Source of the DNA: Babylonia areolata
Lineage: Eukaryota > Mollusca > Gastropoda > Neogastropoda > Buccinidae
Assembly (NCBI RefSeq): GCF_041734735.1
Contig: NC_134880.1
Span: 29,213,451 to 29,277,450 of the forward strand
Direction: 5' to 3'
DNA: 64,000 nt
Position numbers and translations under genes: made by a program
Part shown: piece after piece, positions 38,587 to 53,200 of the stretch
Layout of the letters: each line of letters starts with the position of its first letter
Position numbering within the stretch: the stretch's first letter is position 1
The notes under the pieces: model-generated
What the model saw: the letters and a program-made list of their open reading frames with translations, nothing else
Told to the model about the DNA's origin: nothing
The model's database searches: none

Positions 38587-41500
38587 TGCCTTTTTTTCCT
38601 TTAAAGTCTTAAAAAATTTTTTATCAGGTTTGTAGAAGTTTAAAATTTGTGACTCTATATTGCTGATAACAAAAGGGTATTTTTTCTTTCAGTGATAAAG
38701 CACTGCTGCGACATGTTCCACCTGAATTTGAATTAATTTTAAAGCAAAAGTAAAATAATTATTTTTTGAAATCTTAATCCTGTATGAATCTTTGAGATAG
38801 AAATGCCAGCTCTCAAAATGTCATGCATTTCTTCTGAGTTCCTGACATTTGAAATTTCTGGCCTTTGGTGTTTAAAAGTTATGCAATTTTTTTTTTTTTT
38901 TAAACAATTCATGATAACCAGTGTGTATGAATGGTGCGATGTGCAGCACCTGTGGGTGATGGTGGTGCAAGAGGCCCACCTGAAGGGGGAGCTGCGTGTG
39001 ATGAAGGACTTCTTCCTTCTGGGGCGAGGGGAGCTCTACCTGGCCTTCATCGACCAAGCCCAGCATCTGTTGAATGGGCCCCCCGCACCTAGCACAGAGC
39101 ATGGTGTGTGCTGAGCTCTTCTGGGTTTTTTTTTTTTTTTCCTGCCTTTTATCCCCATGGCTGTGTTGGTGACTTACAGCATATGTTGTAACACACAGTG
39201 CCAGTGTTGTGTTGATGTATGTTGTAATCCAAATACCATGCTTTTTCTGTTTTGCTCAGCCTTGAAAGAAACTTTGACTCCCTTGATATTTCCATGCATG
39301 GGATGTTGGTAAAATGTTTGTGAGTGGGTCACAGTGAGTGAAAGGAGAAGGTACACTGTGACCTGTTCTCTCTCTCTCTGAGTCTGTGAAATAACCCTTT
39401 GATCATGTGTGTAAACAAAGTAAGTCTGTGAAATAAAGCTGATTTGTTTGTGTGTGTGTGTTTGTGTAATGAACTTTACCCAATTTTTTTTTCTTTTTGG
39501 GGGGAGGGGGGGTATTTGGTGGGGGGGACACTTGATCAGCCAACACCAAATTTGAATTTAACATGAACAAAAATTTTGCTGCACATACCAGTTATAGTGG
39601 TTTAATTGTTTCAGATTAAAACCCTATTTATTGATCACATATAGTTTATTTTGTTTAGCATCCATATCCACAAGATTTTCTTTTGTCATTCTGGTGTGAT
39701 GCATGATAAGCATTTGGGTTTGCCAGATTTACAATTTAAGACCAAAGTTAAAAGAAAAGAAAAATAGATTTTGGACAGACTACTCAGAATGACAATAACT
39801 ATACCATCAACATGTTTTTGCATGCAATATTTCAACTGAATTGGCTAGAATGAACATACTGGAATTTGCGCTGAACAACCATTTCTTTGCCTTTGATCTT
39901 GCCTGAAAAGTTGGTTACCGTGGGAATTGTTCGGCATACTATAGCAAAGTTTGTTATCAGGTAGAAGGAAAGTCATGGAAACAAACGGGAACGGGTTAAA
40001 AGTTTGAAGGATGTGAACACATAACTAGGCCTGTAAATTGTCTGGTGTAAGTGAAATGCAGATCTGATGTGGTGGAGATCTCTTCAAACACAATCCAGCA
40101 CAATGTTCAAAGAGATTTACAAGAATGTGTTTTGACAGAATTGAATATTCACAATGTATACATTTATACATTATCAGCGTATACAATTAAGTGATGTGTC
40201 TGCTTACATCATTTTGTTGTTGTTTTTTTTAAATCATGAATAATTTGTTTTTTGTGTATGTATTTTTCTGATATTTTTTTCAATTTTGCCCAGAGAGCCA
40301 GATGTAAAAAAAACATTTCTGCTTATTCCTTTAACCTCATAAAATGAAATTTCATTCATTCATTCGTTCGCTCGTTCATTCATTCATTAAAGCTGGTTTC
40401 CATGTGCAGACGTGAACACAGCCTATCAGCAGGCTGCGCGCAATGTTCTGATAGAAAACGAGGCGTTGCTGCAACGCTTCAAACTCACCGTCACCCCATC
40501 CACCACCACCCCTTCTGCACCAGCTACCAAGCCCACAGACAGAGGTGACTCCTTACTGTCCACACCTAGTGTGCTGAATAAGCATTTTGATGAAAGTATG
40601 TTGCTGTTTTTCCTTCTTTTTTTCTGTTTGTGGACTGCTGTTCCCATGTTCATTTGTATTGCTCTATGAGTGGACTCCTTCATGTATGAGACTTTTAACC
40701 CAGCCAGATAAATTTAGGCAGCCATGCTCCATGTTGGGGGATGTGCATGCTGGATATGTTTGTGTTTCCACAACCCAGTGAACACTGACATGGATTGCAG
40801 GATCTTTAATGGGCATATTTGATGTTCTACTTTTGTACACATAGACACATATTGGGGTTCAGGTACCAGCAGATCTATCGGTGTGAAACTGGAAAAATCT
40901 CCATTCTAAAGGCACTGGATGACCCTGGATCCTCAAATTGCAAGTGCAGCACTCTAACCAGAACAGTTGTTTCAAGGGTTTTATATGGAAATAAGTTGAT
41001 TGTTTGATTGGTTTGATTTGCCTGATTGACAATGGAGCAGACATGCCTACTGTCTTGGTGTATCCAGATTTGTGCCAGAAAAGAAGAAGACATTAGGCAA
41101 GAAGGAAAAAATGAGGTAACCCCCTAACTGATTTTTACAGTGCACATCACATGCATGGAAATTTTGCTGGGTACCAGCTTGACCACGTTTGTTGACAGGC
41201 GCTGCAGTGTTTTTTGCAATATCTGTTGGTTCTCAGTCACAGTTCATGAAAGTTCTGCTGATGTTGACAAAATGCCACAGAAGAATGGACTGTATTCAAG
41301 ATATGTACTGATGTTCAGGAGAAAATACACAGAAACATGGCCATGTTTGCAAGTTGGCAAAAAAGATGAAACGTATCCATTTTGAGAATTTCACAAGCGT
41401 GAAATTTCCATAATGTCTGCTACAAGATATGACAGTGGGCACCACACTGAGTGTGAAAAGCACAAAAGAAATGCAGTGTTAATGGAAAAACTAAGTCAGA

Positions 41501-44170
41501 ACAAAAAATATTACAGGCTTTTTAACATTGAGAGCTTAAGCGTTGAACTGTGACAAATCTAGTGCTGAAGTGGACTCAAGTAGTTTTTTTAAATGCTACA
41601 AAGCATTTCACTTTTCTAAGTAGGTTTGTGCTGAAGTTTGTCCCTGAATTTTTCTGTGTGTCCCAGATTTTTGTGATCCTTGTTCCTAAAAGCAAAATCT
41701 GGGGGTTGGCATGTCTGATAAAAGAGAGCAGACATTAGTTGACTGATGGGTTCGGGTTGGTTTGACTGATGTCAGCTGTGTTTGGAAAGGATTTTGTGTT
41801 CAAAGACTGGATTTTGCTGATTAGATTTGGTTGATTAATTGGTGAAGGATGAATGACTTTGTTTTTTTAAATGCCTTTAAAGTGGGCTTTTTAATTTTTT
41901 GATACCTCATGGCTATCATTTTAAAGTGAGATCCAAATGCTGGGTTTTGCATTTGAAGAGGAGTCTAAAATGTCTTTATTTACTTTGCTCTGCCTGTCAG
42001 CTGATGATCCTTAAGTGAGACATGTCGGGTGCCTCAGTACCTGGAGGATTCTAAACTAGTGAATGAATGCGACTCTGAGTACCTCTCTGTTAGTGTTTAA
42101 TTCTTTTCTTTCGTTTTTTTAATCCTATTTTTGTTTTCCTGTTTGGGTAGCCAGGATTGGTGATGGGGTCAGGAGTTTTTTTCCCTTCATGGTTGCTTGA
42201 GATCTGAATTTTTCAAAAGAAAATTTCTAACTTGCCTTGCCAACATGTAAATGTATTGATATTTTGATATAATCATTATTATTACTTTTTTGTAGTTGCA
42301 AAGAAATTTAGGCTAGCATTTTAGGGAGATTTAATATCAATGTTATCTTTCTTTAAAAAAAAAAAATCAAGTGCTATTATTGCAATATTTTTTTGTAGTT
42401 GCAAAGAATTCCAGTCTAGCCTTAAAAGGGTTGAGACTTTTTGTAGAGCTTGTACGACTGCAGGGCACAGATGATGGATGAGTATGACACAGCTGTTTGT
42501 ACAACTTGCTGCTGTATCACTTTCAGGCACAGAGAGTGGCGGCAGTGGGGCGCCAGTGGAGACAGGGTGGAGCTGTCTGGGTCTGACCTGCACCGTTCAG
42601 TGGCCTCTACACATCTTCTTCACTCCGTCCATTCTGAAAAAGTCAGTCAGCCATGGAGAACTGAAATCACTATGACCTCATGAATAATTGTGCGATAGAT
42701 TTGTGTCTTGTCATCTGTACAAGACAGGACTGTGTTTATTATTTTTTGTCTGGATTGTGTTGGTCAGTTTGTTTCAACAGAAATAGTAATTTTTGTATTT
42801 TGCAAGTTTTTGGGGTTTTTTGTTTTTGTGGGTTTTTTTGTTTTTTGGTGTGTTTTTTTTACTACTCTATTGTAAATGTGGTATGACAAAGGCTGTATGA
42901 ATAAAAATGTGTAAGTTAGTTTTAACCTGTTCACTGCCTACATGATAGGGTCATACTATAGTTGTGGCCGTATTGCCTGCATGGTGGGTTAACCACTGAT
43001 GAGGCTTCATCAACTTTTCCTTTAGCAAGAAAGAAATAATGTCATTACTGTTGTCAAACCCAGAAGATGACGATATTTCTGTCATCAGAAAAAATCAACA
43101 CAGTCCTAATATGGTATATGTTGTGACATGGGGCTCAAAGTGTTGACCACCTGCCAGCCCAGTCAGCAACTGGAGCGATCTAACACACACACAGCAGACA
43201 GTGACTGTCATTCTTGGTTGACTTCAAGCAAGCAAAGGTGGATACGATGACCCAGATTATACTGATTGTTCTCAGATTTACACATAAATATAGTGGTATA
43301 TCACGAGTAACACAAGCCTGAAAATATTTAAGAAACTTCATGGAGGGTGTTGGCAATGGAGTGGGCATGGGAAAGGGAAAAGGCAAGTGCCACAAGATCA
43401 ACAAAGTCAAGCCAAAGAAAGGAAGTGGTAGGGGGAGGGAGAGAAGGAAGAAGAGGGGGGATTAAGGATTTTGATGATAACCCACATTTCAGAATTGTCC
43501 CCCCAAAATGTGTAGTCTGATAGTTTTGATTGTAATTTTAGTTGATTTGCAACAACTTGGAGACTGTGCGGTGGGTTTTCCTTGTTTGCATATTTGTGTT
43601 GTTGTTTACGTTTTGCTGAAACATTCACAATTATATATACATGTGTATGTTTTATTTATCAAGAAACTTAAAATTACATAGTTGAAATACACTTTGTTGT
43701 TCAACCAGTTCAAAATCATGATCTGTACACCCATAATTTAAAAAATGCTTTTAATAGAAGGCTTGGTCAGTTTCATTTCACTTTGCATACTTTTGACTAA
43801 AGATTTGCTTTGCATACTTTTGACAAATATGTAGCCTGTATGATTTTGTCCTTGATTTATACCTATTTTCACTGAAAATTTCCTGGCAGAAGCCCTGCAG
43901 CAGGAGTTATGTTTCCTTGGCAGTGAACAAGTAATGGTATTTCATCATACTAGCCAACTCAAAAGTGGACACATGCATATCACACACACATGAACACACA
44001 TATATATATCACACATAACAATCAAACACTCACAGAAATGAATGTTTCACGTTGTGTCAAATAAACACACACAAACACACACACACACACACACATACAT
44101 AGACATATGCACACACACACACGCACATACATAGACATATGCACACACACACACATACACATACACACAT

Positions 44171-44212
<42 letters not shown>

Positions 44213-47200
44213 ATGTGGATTGATGGCCTAGAGGCAACGTGTCTGCCTAGGAAGCGAGAGAATCTGAGCGCTCTGGTTCGAATCACAGCTCAGTCACCGA
44301 TATTTTCTCCCCCTCCACTAGACCTTGAGTGGTGGTCTGGACGCTAGTCACTCAGATTAGATGATAAACTGATGTCCTGTGTGCAGCATGCACTTGGCGC
44401 ACGTAAAAGAACCCACGGCAACAAAGGGGTTGTTCCTGGCAAAATTCTGTAGAAAAATCCACTTCGACAGGAAAAACAAATAAATAAAAAATTTAAAAAA
44501 AGAAAGAAAGAAAAGAAAAAACACCAGCCACCGTGGCGAATTGGTTAGCGTCATGGACTGACGGCTGGGAGGACGCAGGTTCGAATCCCAGCGGAGGTGG
44601 GTTTTTCGGCCTGTGGCCGGCTGCTTCCCAGAGTTGAGTGTGCTGTGGGCTTAAATGGGGAGACTGGGACCACACAGTCGAGTGTCATCCACTTCAAGGA
44701 TGCGTCTTTGGGTGTGTTGCTCTAATTACCTGACCAACACTGCAAGTGTCTGTATCTCTTGGGCCAGGTTAACGCCGGGATATCATTATGACAGGAAGCG
44801 TAGAGTACAGCTTTGTCATGCAGTCCCAAACCAAAATGGACCTCCATAGCAACATCATCATCATCATCATTCTCCTCCTCCTTCATCGCCATCAATATAA
44901 ACAAAATAGTCTCCAAGCCTGTGGCCTTTCATACCCTGCTCTCATGGTGACCTCAGTTTTGATACCCCTCCTTTTCCGTGCTTGGGGTAAGTCCTGTCAG
45001 CGTCAGCAGATTCATGGGGGGCTGTTGTTTGAGGGGCATGGTGGCGGTCTTCACTCTAGGAGGGACACTCACTCAGTCTGGCTCAGCGACTAAGCCATTA
45101 TTGTCGTTAGTGGGGGGCTTAGTAGGTGGTGTCCTAAGTACGTTAAAACAGAACAGGCACCACTGAACACCACCGAAGTGACTCAGCAGCAGTGCAGGGT
45201 CTCCTCTGGTGTGTGGCCTCCTGGCGACCTAACATCGATGGTTCCCTGGAACTGCGACGGACGAACCCGGGTGTGGCCGTGTATGGGAGAATCTAAATGA
45301 GCGGCGTGGGAGTAATGCCACTGAAACGGTGCAGATGAGGGGGCAGCAAAAAACAAAAACAAAAAATGCATGCAGGAAAAAATACAAAAAAAAATGGGTG
45401 GCGCTGTAGTATAGCGACATGCTCTCCCTCGGGAGAGCAGTCCAAATTTCACACAGAGAAATCTGTTGTGATAAAAAAGAAATACAAATATACACTTATG
45501 TCAGTATCCAGTCTTTCCTATAGTCAAGACATGAAGTTCTTTCAGGCTATAGTCCGGAATCAAACTGAAGGAAAGTGTCACACCGCTTAACTCAGGAGTT
45601 TCCTCCCTTGCTTTTCCCTGCAACCGTTGTTGGGGTTAGAAAAAAATGACAAAAAATATAAAACATAAGGTAACTGAAGTGAATAAACTTGCTGACCTTG
45701 ACCCACTGACCCCTCTCCTCACGTCATGTGTACACCCACCTCCCTCCCTGTTCACTGCCCTCCGAATCTGAGTCACTGTCAGTACCTTCTTGCTGGTAGC
45801 TTTCTTCACTACAGATACTTGATTCAACGTCATCATCCTCATCGATGTCGGAACCTTCAGTTTGAAGCATTTCTATCACTTCAGCAGCCGTAAAAGCCGC
45901 TGTCGTGATCTATTTTACTCAAAAAATTTCCATTTGTGTCGCCTGCGGCGCCATTTTCGATATGTATGCAGATTAGCTTGTCATGTGGGGTGCTGAAGTG
46001 AACCAGTAGCCAGTGAGTGTGTTGTTACGGAATCTCACGATGAAACTTCCTATTTGACCTTTGACACGTTCACAGTGCCCCATGTAGCTGCGATTGTTAT
46101 GCTTCCTCATGAGGAAAGCATTGAAAATTTTTTGAATGTCGAAACCGCTATAGCGTTCTGTCTGGAACGCTGCCTTATGTCAGGAACACTATAGCGTTCC
46201 ATCTTCCGGAGTGAGTTAAAATTTTACATGCAATTATGGAGGTAGTAGACTGAAACAGAAATTCTTTCTCATCTCTGCACACACTTTCCATCCATTCACT
46301 TTGACTGACAGAAGACCTGTGACAAGTGCAACCAGGTGTTTAAAGCGACTGACAGAAGACCTGTGACAGGTACAACCAGGTGTTTAAAGCGACTGACAGC
46401 AGACCTGTGACAGGTACAACCAGGTGTTTGAAGCGACTGACAGAAGACCTGTGACAGGTACAACCAGGTGTTTAAAGCGACTGACAGCAGACCTGTGACA
46501 GGTACAACCAGGTGTTTGAAGCCACTGACAGCAGACCTGTGACAGGTACAACCAGGTGTTTAAAGCCACTGACAGCAGACCTGTGACAGGTACAACCAGG
46601 TGTTTAAAGCCACTGACAGCAGACCTGTGACAGGTACAACCAGGTGTTTAAAGCCACTGACAGCAGACCTGTGACAGGTACAACCAGGTGTTTGAAGCCA
46701 CTGACAGCAGACCTGTGACAGGTACAACCAGGTGTTTAAAGCCACTGACAGCAGACCTGTGACAGGTACAAGCAGGTGTTTGATTTGAAACAACTGACAG
46801 AAGACCTGTGACAGGTACATCCAGGTGTTTGATTTGAAATGACTGACAGAAGACCTGTGACAGGTACAACCAGGTGTTTGAAACGACTGACAGAAGACCT
46901 GTGACAGGTACATTCAGGTGTTTGAAACGACTGACAGAAGACTAGTGACCGCTACAACCAGGTGTTTGATTTGAAGCAACTGACAGAAGACCTGTGACAG
47001 GTACAACCAGGTGTTTGATTTGAAGCGACTGACAGAAGATCTGTGACAGGTACAACCAGGTGTTTGAAACGACTGACAGAAGACCTGTGACAGGTACAAC
47101 CGGGTGTTCCGCTTCCTGCTGGCGGTGAGGCGCACCCAGCAAGACCTGCAGTCCACCTGGTCCCTGCAGATGCAGGGCAAGGTCAAGGACATCCACCCTG

Positions 47201-50200
47201 CCACCCAGGGGGAGGGTACCCTGTCTGTGTGGCAGCTGAGGCACCACATGTCCTTCCTGGTGGATAACCTGCAATACTATCTTCAGGTATGAGGCAATAG
47301 GATGTTTCCTGTGTTCTGGGAGCTGTGTTGAAATGTGAGGGAACAGTACAGAGGACACTGTGTAAAGATGTGCGTGTGTTGATGATTAGATGATGATAAT
47401 GATAATAATAGTCATGATAATGGATGAAGTCTAAGAGTGGTCAAAATTTCATGTACTATCTTTTCTTTCTCTAGTCTCTGTGGCTCTTTCCAAATACAAT
47501 AGACAGAGCAACACACTAGACGCCACGTTCTTGGCATCAGAGATCTTTTCCCATCCCTCTTGCGGCCAGTCAGTGGCAGCCTCTGTGTGTGTGTGTATGT
47601 GTGTGCTTGTGTGTATGTGTGGGTCTGTGCTTTTGAGTGCGTTTGTGAATGCGCGAGAGTGTAAGTGTACACAAGTGTCCGGAGAGATCTGTGTACGTGT
47701 GTGTGTGTGTGTGAGGGGAGGTGGGAGTGCAGGGGGAGGTGGGGTAGAGGATGAGGTATGTGAGTGTATGCATGCCTACACTGTGGGAGCAACAGGATAT
47801 TGGAACGTATATATATATATATATATCTTTGTATATATGTGTGTGGGGTTGGGGGTGGGAGATATGGGCGTATGTGTGAGTGCTTGTACCAGTAAGTGTT
47901 CATCTCTGTGAGTGTGTGTTTGTGTGTGTGTGTGTGCCGTGGAAGCTGTGATACGTAGACTAGAAATGAGTGTGTGGAGGACGGGGGTAGAGGAGGTGCA
48001 AGGTAATGTGTGTGTGTGTGTGTGTGTGTTGGAGCTCATGTACGTTTATATGTATTTGACTGTGCTTTCATATCTGTGAAACTGCATGTTTGGTGCATTT
48101 CTGTTACGCATGTGTGGGTGTATGTGTGAATGTGTGTCTTCATGTTTTACATTTATTCGCTTATTTATCACCATTGTTGTCTTATTTATTTATTTATTTT
48201 TTTTATTATTATCATTTTATTAGTATTATTATTATTATTACTACTATCTTTTTCTACAAGCAAACAATAATTATTATTGTATTATTATAATTATTATTTA
48301 TTTATTTATTTATTTATGTCAGCTTATCTATTATTTATTCCCCCGGTTTTTTTTTTGTTTAGTTTTTTTGTGTTTTTTTTTCTCAAGGCCTGACTAAGCG
48401 CGTTGGGTTACGCTGCTGGTCAGGCATCTGCTTGGCAGATGTGGTGTAGCGTATATGGTTTTGTCCGAACGCAGTGACGCCTCCTTAGCTACTGAAACTG
48501 AAACTTTCTCTTTGTCTTTGACTCTTTCTCTCATGCACTGGTGCTCTATCCCTCTCTCCTCCCTTCCGCCTCCAGTCTCTCATAACTGTTATTGTTTAGG
48601 CTCCATTTAGAATGGGCCAACTGACATTCACACCTTGCCTGTATGTGTCTGCACCTCTCTCTCTCTGTATGTCAATCAGTCTGTCTCTCAAGCAGTTGTA
48701 TGAAGTTGATCTGGGACTCGCTTCTATTTGTTTCATTATAACATGTTTTTTTGATTTTGTCATGAACAATGTAATGTGTGTGTGGTGTTTGTTGTTTGCT
48801 TGTGTTTTTTTGTTGTTGTTTTTTCTGCACACTTCTTGTTTTGTCATTTAAATTCTCTCATGCACTATTGTTCTGTTTCTCTCCCCTTCCCTTCTGCCCC
48901 AAGTCTCTCATAACTGTCATTGGGTGGACCCCATTTAGAATGGGCCAACTGGCATTCACATTCTACCTGTATGTGCCTGTGTCTGTCTGCATCTCTTTCT
49001 CTCTCTGTATAGTCAGTCTGTCACTCGATCACTGATATGAACTTGATCTGGGACTCGCTTCTATTTATTTTACTTTTACATGTTTTTCATTTTGTCATGA
49101 ACAATGTAACAGCTTGTCTGTTTTGTGTGTGTGTGTGGTGTTTGTTGTTTGTTTGCTTTTTTGTTGTTGTTGTTTTTTCTGCACACTTGATTTTGTCATA
49201 AATTGTGTAATGTAGACCCAATGTTGGGTGGGGACTGATCGAAAAAAGGTACACATGTGGAGTGTTGGTCTGGAGGTAACATGTCTGCATAGGAAGAGGG
49301 AGATTCTGAGGGCACTGGATCGAATCCCATTTCTCCCCCCCACCCTCCACCACTAGACCTTGTGTGGTGGTCTGGATGCTAGTCATTTGGATGAGACGAT
49401 AAACCATATCCTGTGTATAGCATGCACTTAGTGTATGGTAAAGAACCCATGGCAACAAAAGGATTTCTCCAGGCAAAAGTCTGTAGAAAAAATCCACTTT
49501 GATAGGAAAACAAATAAAATTGCAGGCAGAAAAAATACGAACAAATGGGTGGCACTCTTGATGTAGCAACACGCTCTCTCTGGGGAGAGGAGCCAGAATT
49601 TCACAAAGAGAAATCTGTTGTGACAGAAAGAGTAATGCAATACAATGTTATACAAAACAATACAATACAATACAAGTGCTTTTCAAAAAAGAAAAAAGAA
49701 AAGGTTGTTTTTGTGTGTTTCAGGTGGATGTGATAGAGTCACAGTACGGTCTGCTGCTGGAGACCATCAACACCACGCGGGACTTCGAGGCAGTCAAGCT
49801 GGCCCATGAGCACTTCCTGGCTGCTCTGCTGTCCCAGAGCTTTGTCCACATGAAGTCCGTAAGTCTTCTGGACAGACGTCAACACATACCCACAGATACA
49901 CACACCCATGTTTACGTCCGTAAGTCTTCTGGACAGATACCAACACATACCCACAGATACACACACCCATGTTTGTGTCCGTAAGTCTTCTGGACAGATA
50001 CCAACACATACCCACAGATACACACACCCATGTTTACGTCCGTAAGTCTTCTGGACAGGTACCAACACATACCCACAGATACACACACCCATGTTTGTGT
50101 CCGTAAGTCTTCTGGACAGATACCAACACATACCCACAGATACACACAGTTTTTTTCATCAAATCCCCACACACCTGAACCCAGACACACACATTACATG

Positions 50201-53200
50201 CATAGTTCATTTTGATATTTGACTTTTCGTTGATGACTGAGGTATTCAAGTTTGCTTGTTTTTTGTTTTTTCTTGTGGAGTTTGTCATGCATGGTTTTCA
50301 GGGAACAGTTCACAATTTCTTTAAACGTTGAACTATTTCTCCACCATAGGCAACTTTAGTCGGCAAGTCAGAGCACAACCATAAGCAACTTTCGTTGACA
50401 TCAATGGGTCAAGTTTAAAGACCATATTTTACATTGTAGCAAAGCTTGACAGCTGCAGCCAGTTTCTCAGACAATAGAACAATGACTAACTTTTGCCCTC
50501 TGACCAGGTTTTAAGTGAACATGTCCACTCTATTGTTTTGACATGAACCAAATTGTGTGACTGAGAGCATGGAGTCTAAAATATTTGGGGCAGGGGAGTG
50601 ATTTTCACACAGAAACTTGGCGGTGAAAGAGTGGAAAGGGTAGTGAGTCTGAGACCATCATAGTGAAAGAGTGAAAAAGTTATTGAGTCCGAGACCATCA
50701 TAGTGAAAGAGTGAAAAGGTTAGTGAGTCCGATACCATCATAGTGAAAGAGTGAAAAGGTTAGTGAGTCCGATACCATCATAGTGAAAGAGTGAAAAGGT
50801 TAGTGAGTCCGATACCATCATAGTGAAAGAGTGAAAAAGTTATTGAGTCCGAGACCATCATAGTGAAAGAGTGAAAAGGTTAGTGAGTCCGATACCATCA
50901 TAGTGAAAGAGTGAAAAGGTTAGTGAGTCCGAGACCATCATAGTGAAAGAGTGAAAAGGTTAGTGAGTCCGAGACCATCGTAGCATCACCATCACCAGTT
51001 TCAGTTTTTGGGAGAAAAAATTATTTCACGAGAACTATATGACTCAGTGAGTTGCAATGGGAAAGATGATCTTTTTTATGAACCTTTCCTGAGCCTGTTA
51101 GCATCAGTCAGTGGTTCTCACCCTTCTAGAATAGGCGCAAATGTTTTTTACCTCCTTCATAGCAGAGATAGGTGTCACAGCTCTAAGAACTATGTTAATT
51201 TGATGGACAAGACAGTCAAGGGGTTAATTCAACTTCTGTCCAGTTAAGTGATTTTAAACAGTGTTTGTGTGTGTGCGTGTGTGTGTGTTTTGTACTTGTT
51301 GTGCATACTGTCCAATTAAGTGATTTTAAAAAGTGTGTGTGTGTGAGAGAGTATGTTTTGTGCTTGTCGTGCATAAATATTTGGACTTATTTTAGGTTGG
51401 AAGAATGTGTGTTTGTGTATGGCATTATGTGTTGGTTCAGATTTCACACTGTGTTGGTTCAGGTGTCACACTGTGTTGGTTCAGGTGTCACACTGTCAAT
51501 TGGGTACCATGTATGTGGTTTGTTGGTTCAGGTGTCACACTGTGTTGGTTCAGGTGTCACACTGTGTATTGGTTCATGTGTCACACTGTGTGTTGGTTCA
51601 GATATCACACTGTGTTGGTTGAGCTGTGGCACTGTGTGTTGGGTACGCTTATAGTTGACTTCGTCAAGTTTTTGCGCCTTATACATATTATTATTAGTAG
51701 TAGTTTTTTTTTTGTGTATTTATCTTTTTTTTTTCTCAAGGACTGACTAAGCGCGTTGGGTTATGCTGCTGGTCAGGCATCTGCTTGGCAGATGTGGTGT
51801 AGCGTATATGGATTTGTCCGAACACAGTGACGCCTCCTTGAGCTACTGAAACTGGTTTAGGTGTCACACTGTTGGTTCAGATGTCACACTGTGTGTTGGT
51901 TGCTATCTGTGTGGTGTGTTGGTTCAGGTGTCACACTGTGTGTTGGTTGCTATCTGTGTGGTGTGTTGGTTCAGGTGTCACACTGTGTGTTGGTTGCTAT
52001 GTGTGTGCTGTGTTGGTTCAGGTGTCACACTGTGTGTTGGTTGCTATGTGTGTGCTGTGTTGGTTCAGGTGTCACACTGTGTGTTGGTTGCTATGTGTGT
52101 GGTGTGTTGGTTCAGAAGTCACACTGTGTGTTGGTGCAGGTACCACACTGTGTGTTGGTTCAGGTGTCACACTGTGTGTTGGTTGCTATGTGTGTGGTGT
52201 GTTATTTCAGGTGTCACACTGTGTTGGTACAGGTGTCACACTGTGTGTTGGTTGCTATGCGTATGTGTGTGGTGTGTTATTTCAGGTGTCACACTGTGTT
52301 GGTGCAGGTGTCACACTGTGTGTTGGGTACCTTGTGTGTGTTGGTTCAGGTCTCACACTGTGTTGGTTCAGGTGTCACACTGTTATTTCAGGTGTCACAC
52401 TGTGTGTTGGGTACCTTGTGTGTGTTGGTTCAGGTCTCACACTGTGTTGGTTCAGGTGTCACACTGTTATTTCAGGTGTCACACTATCAATTGGGTACCA
52501 TGTATGTGGTTTGTTGGTTCAGGTGTCACACTGTGTGTTGGTTCAGGTGTCACACTATCAATTGGGTACCATGTATGTGGTTTGTTGGTTCAGGTGTCAC
52601 ACTGTGTGTTGGTTCGGGTGACACACTATCAATTGGGTACCATGTATGTGGTTTGTTGGTTCAGGTGTCACACTGTGTGTTGGTTCGGGTGACACACTAT
52701 CAATTGGGTACCATGTATGTGGTTTGTTGGTTCAGGTGTCACACTGTGTGTTGGTTCAGGTGTCACACTGTGTTGGTTCAGGTGTCACACTGTGTTATTT
52801 CAGGTGTCACACTGTCAATTGGGTACCATGTATGTGGTTTGTTGGTTCAGGTGTCACACTGTGTTGGTTCAGGTGTCACACTGTGTGTTGGTTCAGGTGT
52901 CACACTGTCAATTGGGTACCATGTATGTGGTTTGTTGGTTTAAGTGTCACTCTGTCAATTGGGTACCATGAATGTGGTGTGTTGGTTCAGGTGTCACACC
53001 ATGTGTTGGTTCAGGTGTCACAGTGTCGGTTCAGGTGTCACACTGTGTGTTGGTTCAGGTGTCACACTGTCAATTGGGTACCATGTATGTGGTTTGTTGG
53101 TTCAAGTGTCACTCTGTCAGTTGGGTACCATGAATGTGGTGTGTTGGTTCAGGTGTCACACTGTGTTGGTTCAGGTGTCACACTGTTGGTTCAGGTGTCA

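Noticed and set aside
46384-47358. Reverse-strand open frames with TCHRSAVSG repeats
   Set aside because: By-product of the 44-bp array and antisense of exon 12.
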